From contig NC_060065.1 of assembly GCF_020283565.1 (NCBI RefSeq), forward strand, positions 58,379,489 to 58,443,488: a stretch of DNA of 64,000 bases, read 5' to 3'. The stretch comes from Trifolium pratense. Taxonomy: Eukaryota; Streptophyta; Magnoliopsida; Fabales; Fabaceae. Every line of letters begins with the position of its first letter. Within the stretch, counting starts at the first letter, position 1. This document shows, piece after piece, positions 60,201-64,000 of the stretch. The notes beneath the pieces are model-generated. The model searched no databases and was not told the DNA's origin. It was given only the letters and a program-made list of their open reading frames with translations. The translations under genes and the position numbers were made by a program.

Positions 60201-62370
60201 CGTAGTCTATAACCCATGAAAATTGAAGGAAAAAAAAAAACTACCGAAGTGAATAAATTGTTTTTTGAAGCCTTTTTTTTATGAATCTTATATCATAACA
60301 TATATAGTGTGTCTATGGATCCATTTAGGTGAGAGATATCAAATAAATCCTATTTATTCACCGGCTTTGGAAAAATCCCAATATTCGTTGTTTATATAAC
60401 CCACGAAAATTGTAACAATAACTACTAAATGAAGAAATTCTCTTTTGATCCTATTTTTTCGAATAATCATCTATCTAAACATATATAGTGTGTCTGTGGA
60501 TCCATTTAGGCGAGAGATATTAAACAAATTCTATTCTTTCATCGATTTTGGAAAATCCCAAAATTCGTAGTCTATAACACGCGGAAATTGAATAAATGAC
60601 TACCGAAGTGAATAAATTGGTTTTTGAAGCCTTTTTTTATGAATCTTATATCATAACATATATAGTGTGCCTGTGAATCTATTTAGGTGAGATATCAAAC
60701 AAATCCTATTTTTTCACCGAATTTGGAAAAATCCCAAAATTCGTATAATCCACGAAAATTATAAAACAAAACTACCGAAATGAATTGTCTTTTGATCCTC
60801 TTTTTTTTTTTAAGAATCTTCTATCAAAACATAGATTGTGTTTGTGGATCCATTTAGGTGAGATATATCAAACAAAAGCTATTTTTTCATCGATTTTAGA
60901 AAATTCCAAAATTGATAGTCTACAACCCATGAAAATTGTAAAAAAAACTACCTAAAAGAAGAAATTGTCTTTTGATCCTCTTTTTTTTAATATATCTTCT
61001 ATCAAAACATATAGAGTGTGTTTGTGGATCCATTTAGGTGAGATATATCAAACAAAACCTATTTTTTCACCGAATTTGGAAAAATCCCAAAATTCGTAAT
61101 TTATAACCCACGAAATTTGTAAAAAACACTACCGAAATAAAGAAATTGTCTTTTGATCCTCTTTTTTTTTTAAGAATCTTCTATCAAAACATATATAGTG
61201 TGTTTGTTGATCTACTTAGGTGAGAGATATCAAACAAATCCTATTTTTTCATCGATTTTGGAAAAATCCCAGAATTCGTAGTCTTTACAACCCATGAAAA
61301 TTGTAAAAAAAACTACCTGAATGAAGAAATTGTCTTTTGATCATCTTTTTTTTAAGAATCTTCTACCAAAATATATATATATCGAGTCTTTGGATCCTTT
61401 TAGGCGAGAGATATCAGAACTAATCCTATTTTTTCACCGAATTTGGAAAAATCCCAAAATTCGTCATCTATAACCCACAAAAATTGTAACAAAAACTACG
61501 GAAATGAAGAAATTGTTTTTTTATCCATTTTTTTGAAGAATGTTCTATCAAAACATATATAATGTGTCTGTGGATCTATTTAGGTGAGATATCAAACAAA
61601 TCCTATTTTTTCACCGAATTTAGAAAAATCATAAAATTCGTAGTCACCAATGAAAATTGAAAAACAAAACTACCGAAGTGATTACATTGTTTTTTGAAGC
61701 CTATTTTTGATGAATCTTATATCATAACATATATAGTGTGTTTGTGGATCCATTTAGGTGAGAGATATCAAAACTAATCATATTTTTTCATCGATTTGGG
61801 AAAAATCCCAAAATTCGAAGTCTACAACCCATGATAATTGTAAAAAAAAACTACCTGAATAAAAAAATTGTCTTTTGATCCTCTTTATTTTCATTTGTGA
61901 ATCCATTTAGGTGAGAGATATCAAACAAATCCTATTTTTTCATCGATTTTGGAAAAATCCCAGAATTCGTTGTCCACAACCCATGAAAATTGTAAAAAAA
62001 CTACCTGAATGAAAAAATTGTCTTTTGATCCTCTTTTTTTTTTTTTTTTTTTTTAAAGAATCTTCTATCAAAACATATATATCGAGTCTTTGGATCCTTT
62101 TAGGTGAGAGATATCAAAACTAATCCTATTGTTTCACCGAATTTAGAAAAATCCCAAAATTTGTCGTCTATAACCCACAAAAATGGTAACAAAAACTACG
62201 GAGATGAAGAAATTGTTTTTTGATCCATTTTTTTGAAGAATGTTCTATCAAACATATATAGTGTGTTTGTGGATCCATTTAGGTGAGAGATATCAAACAA
62301 ATCCTATTTTTACATCGTTTGGGAAAAATCCCAGAATTTGAAGTCTACAACCCATGATAATTGTAAAAAT
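57287..62370 (+). repeat. Satellite array, right part (about 28 monomers, higher-order repeat)
   Basis: A continuation of the array on the same strand. Eight distinguishable monomer variants recur in fixed order: the TTTATTCACCGGC variant at 57447, 58876 and 60317; the GTGCCTTTTAGGCGAG deletion variant at 57796 and 59225; the CTCATTTTTCGTCG variant at 58330 and 59765; the CCGAATTTCGAAAAACC variant near 57297, 58733 and 60172. The higher-order period is therefore about 1.43 kb. The array ends after GATAATTGTAAAAA near 62370. Confidence 0.95.
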
Positions 62371-62506
62371 TAATTTTTTTGTCAAATAAATGATTATCTA
62401 TTGCTCCACGAAAATAAACTTTTTTATATATATAAATTAAGAAAATAACAAGTATCAAAGGAACTTTTGAAATACCAATTAAGGTACACCCAAAGTCTCA
62501 TAATAA
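62371..62506. other. Spacer between satellite array and Helitron
   Basis: 136 bp of unique AT-rich DNA; no feature seen. Confidence 0.6.
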
Positions 62507-62960
62507 TCTATACTAAATATAAAAAGGATACACCCATTTAGTTTGGTGTAGATTTTTTATAATCCCTATTATACCCTTTTTTTGGGCTGGCTTTTTCTTT
62601 GACAATTATACCCTACATTTTCAAAAAATATCAGCGCATGTTTCTTGCCACGCCATCTCAATCCAATTCACTCTTTTGATATGAACTGACAAATTGGTAA
62701 TTTTTTAGGAGATGATCCTATAAAGATACTTTATACAGTCACAGTAAGTGCATTTTTATTAAACTCTTAAAATATAGTATATTTACTATGTATAGTCAAA
62801 AGATAAAAATATTCGATATGACTTATTTAAGCATGTTCATTTATGCATATTATAATTTATCATTTTTTTTGTTATTTCATATTTTTTAAATTTAAAATAT
62901 TAAAATATTATTCTTGTTAGTCATATTTTTACTTGTGCTTAGCACGGAATGGGACACTAG
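62507..62960 (+). mobile_element. Small non-autonomous Helitron
   Basis: It begins TCTATACTAAATATAAAAAG and ends CTAG. The insertion is between A (62506) and T (62961), and there is no target duplication. A GTGC-TTA-GCAC hairpin (62935-62945) lies 11 bp before the final CTAG. This TC...hairpin...CTRR structure is the Helitron hallmark. 454 bp, no Rep/helicase. Confidence 0.85.
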
Positions 62961-63495
62961 TTACTGGATAACTCAAGTCAAGTGGGTTAAAAGGAGTGTA
63001 ATTAAAATAGAAGACTTTCCTATAATTTATTATTTCTCTTTCATTTTCAAGCAAAAAAATAAAGGTTTACTCCATATCATGTAATTTTCATGAATGATAC
63101 TTGTTATAATTTCATTGGCTCGACTTTTCAAACTTATTCTAACTGTGTATGGTTATGCGGTTTCTGAAGTTTAAGTAACAAGTCGTGATGTTTCGTGAGA
63201 TAAAAGTTCAATAGAAATAGAACTGCTGATGATGATGATGATGATAATATTCCATGTTGATAGTGCCACTGAGTATAAAAGATGGAGATTGTGGAATTCA
63301 CGATGGAAGAAAACGGCACATCATGGTTGACAGAGCATGCAACAAAACTGACGACGCTGAGCCGAACGTGGATGCCAAGATCACCCATACAGAAAACAAA
63401 ATCACACACTACCCCTGTAAAGTGGTGGTAGTCAGACCCTGACTCAGGAGGTGCAAAATTTTAATCAAAATTTTAATAATAATTATATATATATA
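62961..63495. other. Non-coding flank
   Basis: Contains a short (GAT)n run (63224-63247) and two overlapping opposite-strand frames of 62-91 codons without recognisable content. No gene can be supported. Confidence 0.5.
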
Positions 63496-64000
63496 TAGGG
63501 GGCTGCTAATTTAGATCCAGTTATGTCTAAATTAGCAAGGTGCACATTTTCAGTTGGACCAAAATACTCTTTCTTTTTTTATATATAAAAAAAAAAATCA
63601 TACTGACGCGGATCCAGTGTCGCGCGACTACCGCAGGACCATCGTTACAGGTCGTTGATTTCCATCCCACGGCCAAGAGATGATCTCATTATGGTTGTCT
63701 GATCAATCAGACAGCCCAGATCATCCAGATCCATGATAAGCCAGCGCCTGCGTCACATGGGATCACGCCTGAGAAAATTTTACTTTTTAAAAAGTAGGAC
63801 ACGTGTCCTGATCTGATTGGCTGCGTTAATTTTTACCAATTTAATACTTTAAAACTCAATTATTTCGTCGTGAATTAATTTTTTATTTTTTTATTTTTAT
63901 ACCAAAATTCATAATTTTTTTTTGTCTACAAATAGAGACTTGGTTCGTTTGATTTGGACACCGAAAAAAAAACTCAATTTTTCACTATCTTAATTATCTT
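63496..64000. mobile_element. Probable DNA-transposon end, truncated by the window
   Basis: After a TA run the sequence turns to TATATAGGGGGCTGCTAATT, resembling the TATATAGGGAG terminus of the element in the RPL22 intron. It contains a palindromic CTAATTTAGATCC/GTCTAAATTAG and then unusually GC-rich non-coding sequence. This opening is common in legume repeats as far as I recall. The right end is outside the window. Confidence 0.4.

Noticed and set aside
44122..62370. Regular repeats with variable segments, CRISPR-like at first glance
   Set aside because: Repeats are continuous ~180-bp monomers without unique spacers, and the host is a plant. This is a satellite array.
63134..63409. 91-codon minus-strand frame near the window end
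   Set aside because: Serine run from a GAT microsatellite, no motif, overlapped by an opposite frame.

Overview
This is nuclear DNA of a flowering plant, most likely a papilionoid legume of the Medicago/Trifolium/Pisum type. The host genes are split by spliceosomal introns. The chloroplast ribosomal protein L22 is encoded in the nucleus behind a transit peptide, which is a legume hallmark. About three quarters of the window is repeats or intergenic DNA. The genus is an inference.

Three host genes can be built exon by exon. (1) 2628-12301, plus strand: a 14-exon gene for a DUF3754 (TMEM143-like) membrane protein with a probable plastid or mitochondrial presequence. (2) 14652-16745, plus strand: RPL22, with exon 1 for the transit peptide and exon 2 for the ribosomal protein. 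(3) 25476-37983, minus strand: a 10-exon gene for Mediator tail subunit 33A (REF4/RFR1 family), about 1321 residues. No locally co-operating pathway is visible; these are independent genes between transposons.

Repeats, left to right: a decayed L1-type LINE split by a hAT MITE (262-2190); MITEs and a Ty3/gypsy remnant in introns of gene 1; several MITEs and a tRNA-derived SINE (12.5-14.2 kb); a transposon-like inverted repeat in the RPL22 intron; a 5'-truncated LINE with a 15-bp target duplication (18.1-20.0 kb); an AT-rich tandem repeat and a possible solo LTR (20.3-22.2 kb); a 1.48-kb Mutator-type element with a perfect 9-bp target duplication (22.5-24.0 kb); a word-rich TIR element and a complete non-autonomous LTR element with a 5-bp target duplication inside MED33A intron 5; more MITEs and a TIR element full of AGCG/TAGCGG words (38.2-41.5 kb); and a roughly 180-bp satellite array from 44.1 to 62.4 kb. 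The array is split by a 10.29-kb Sirevirus-type Ty1/copia element (two 1044-bp LTRs, gag, pol, env-like ORF) and is followed by a small Helitron.

The most unusual observation is that the 22.5-kb Mutator-type element carries three tandem monomers of the same satellite family that forms the large array 20 kb away. This suggests a DNA transposon as a vehicle or source for a satellite. The array itself has an eight-monomer higher-order repeat of about 1.43 kb. In the Sirevirus, gag and pol are broken although the LTRs are nearly identical, while the env-like frame is open.
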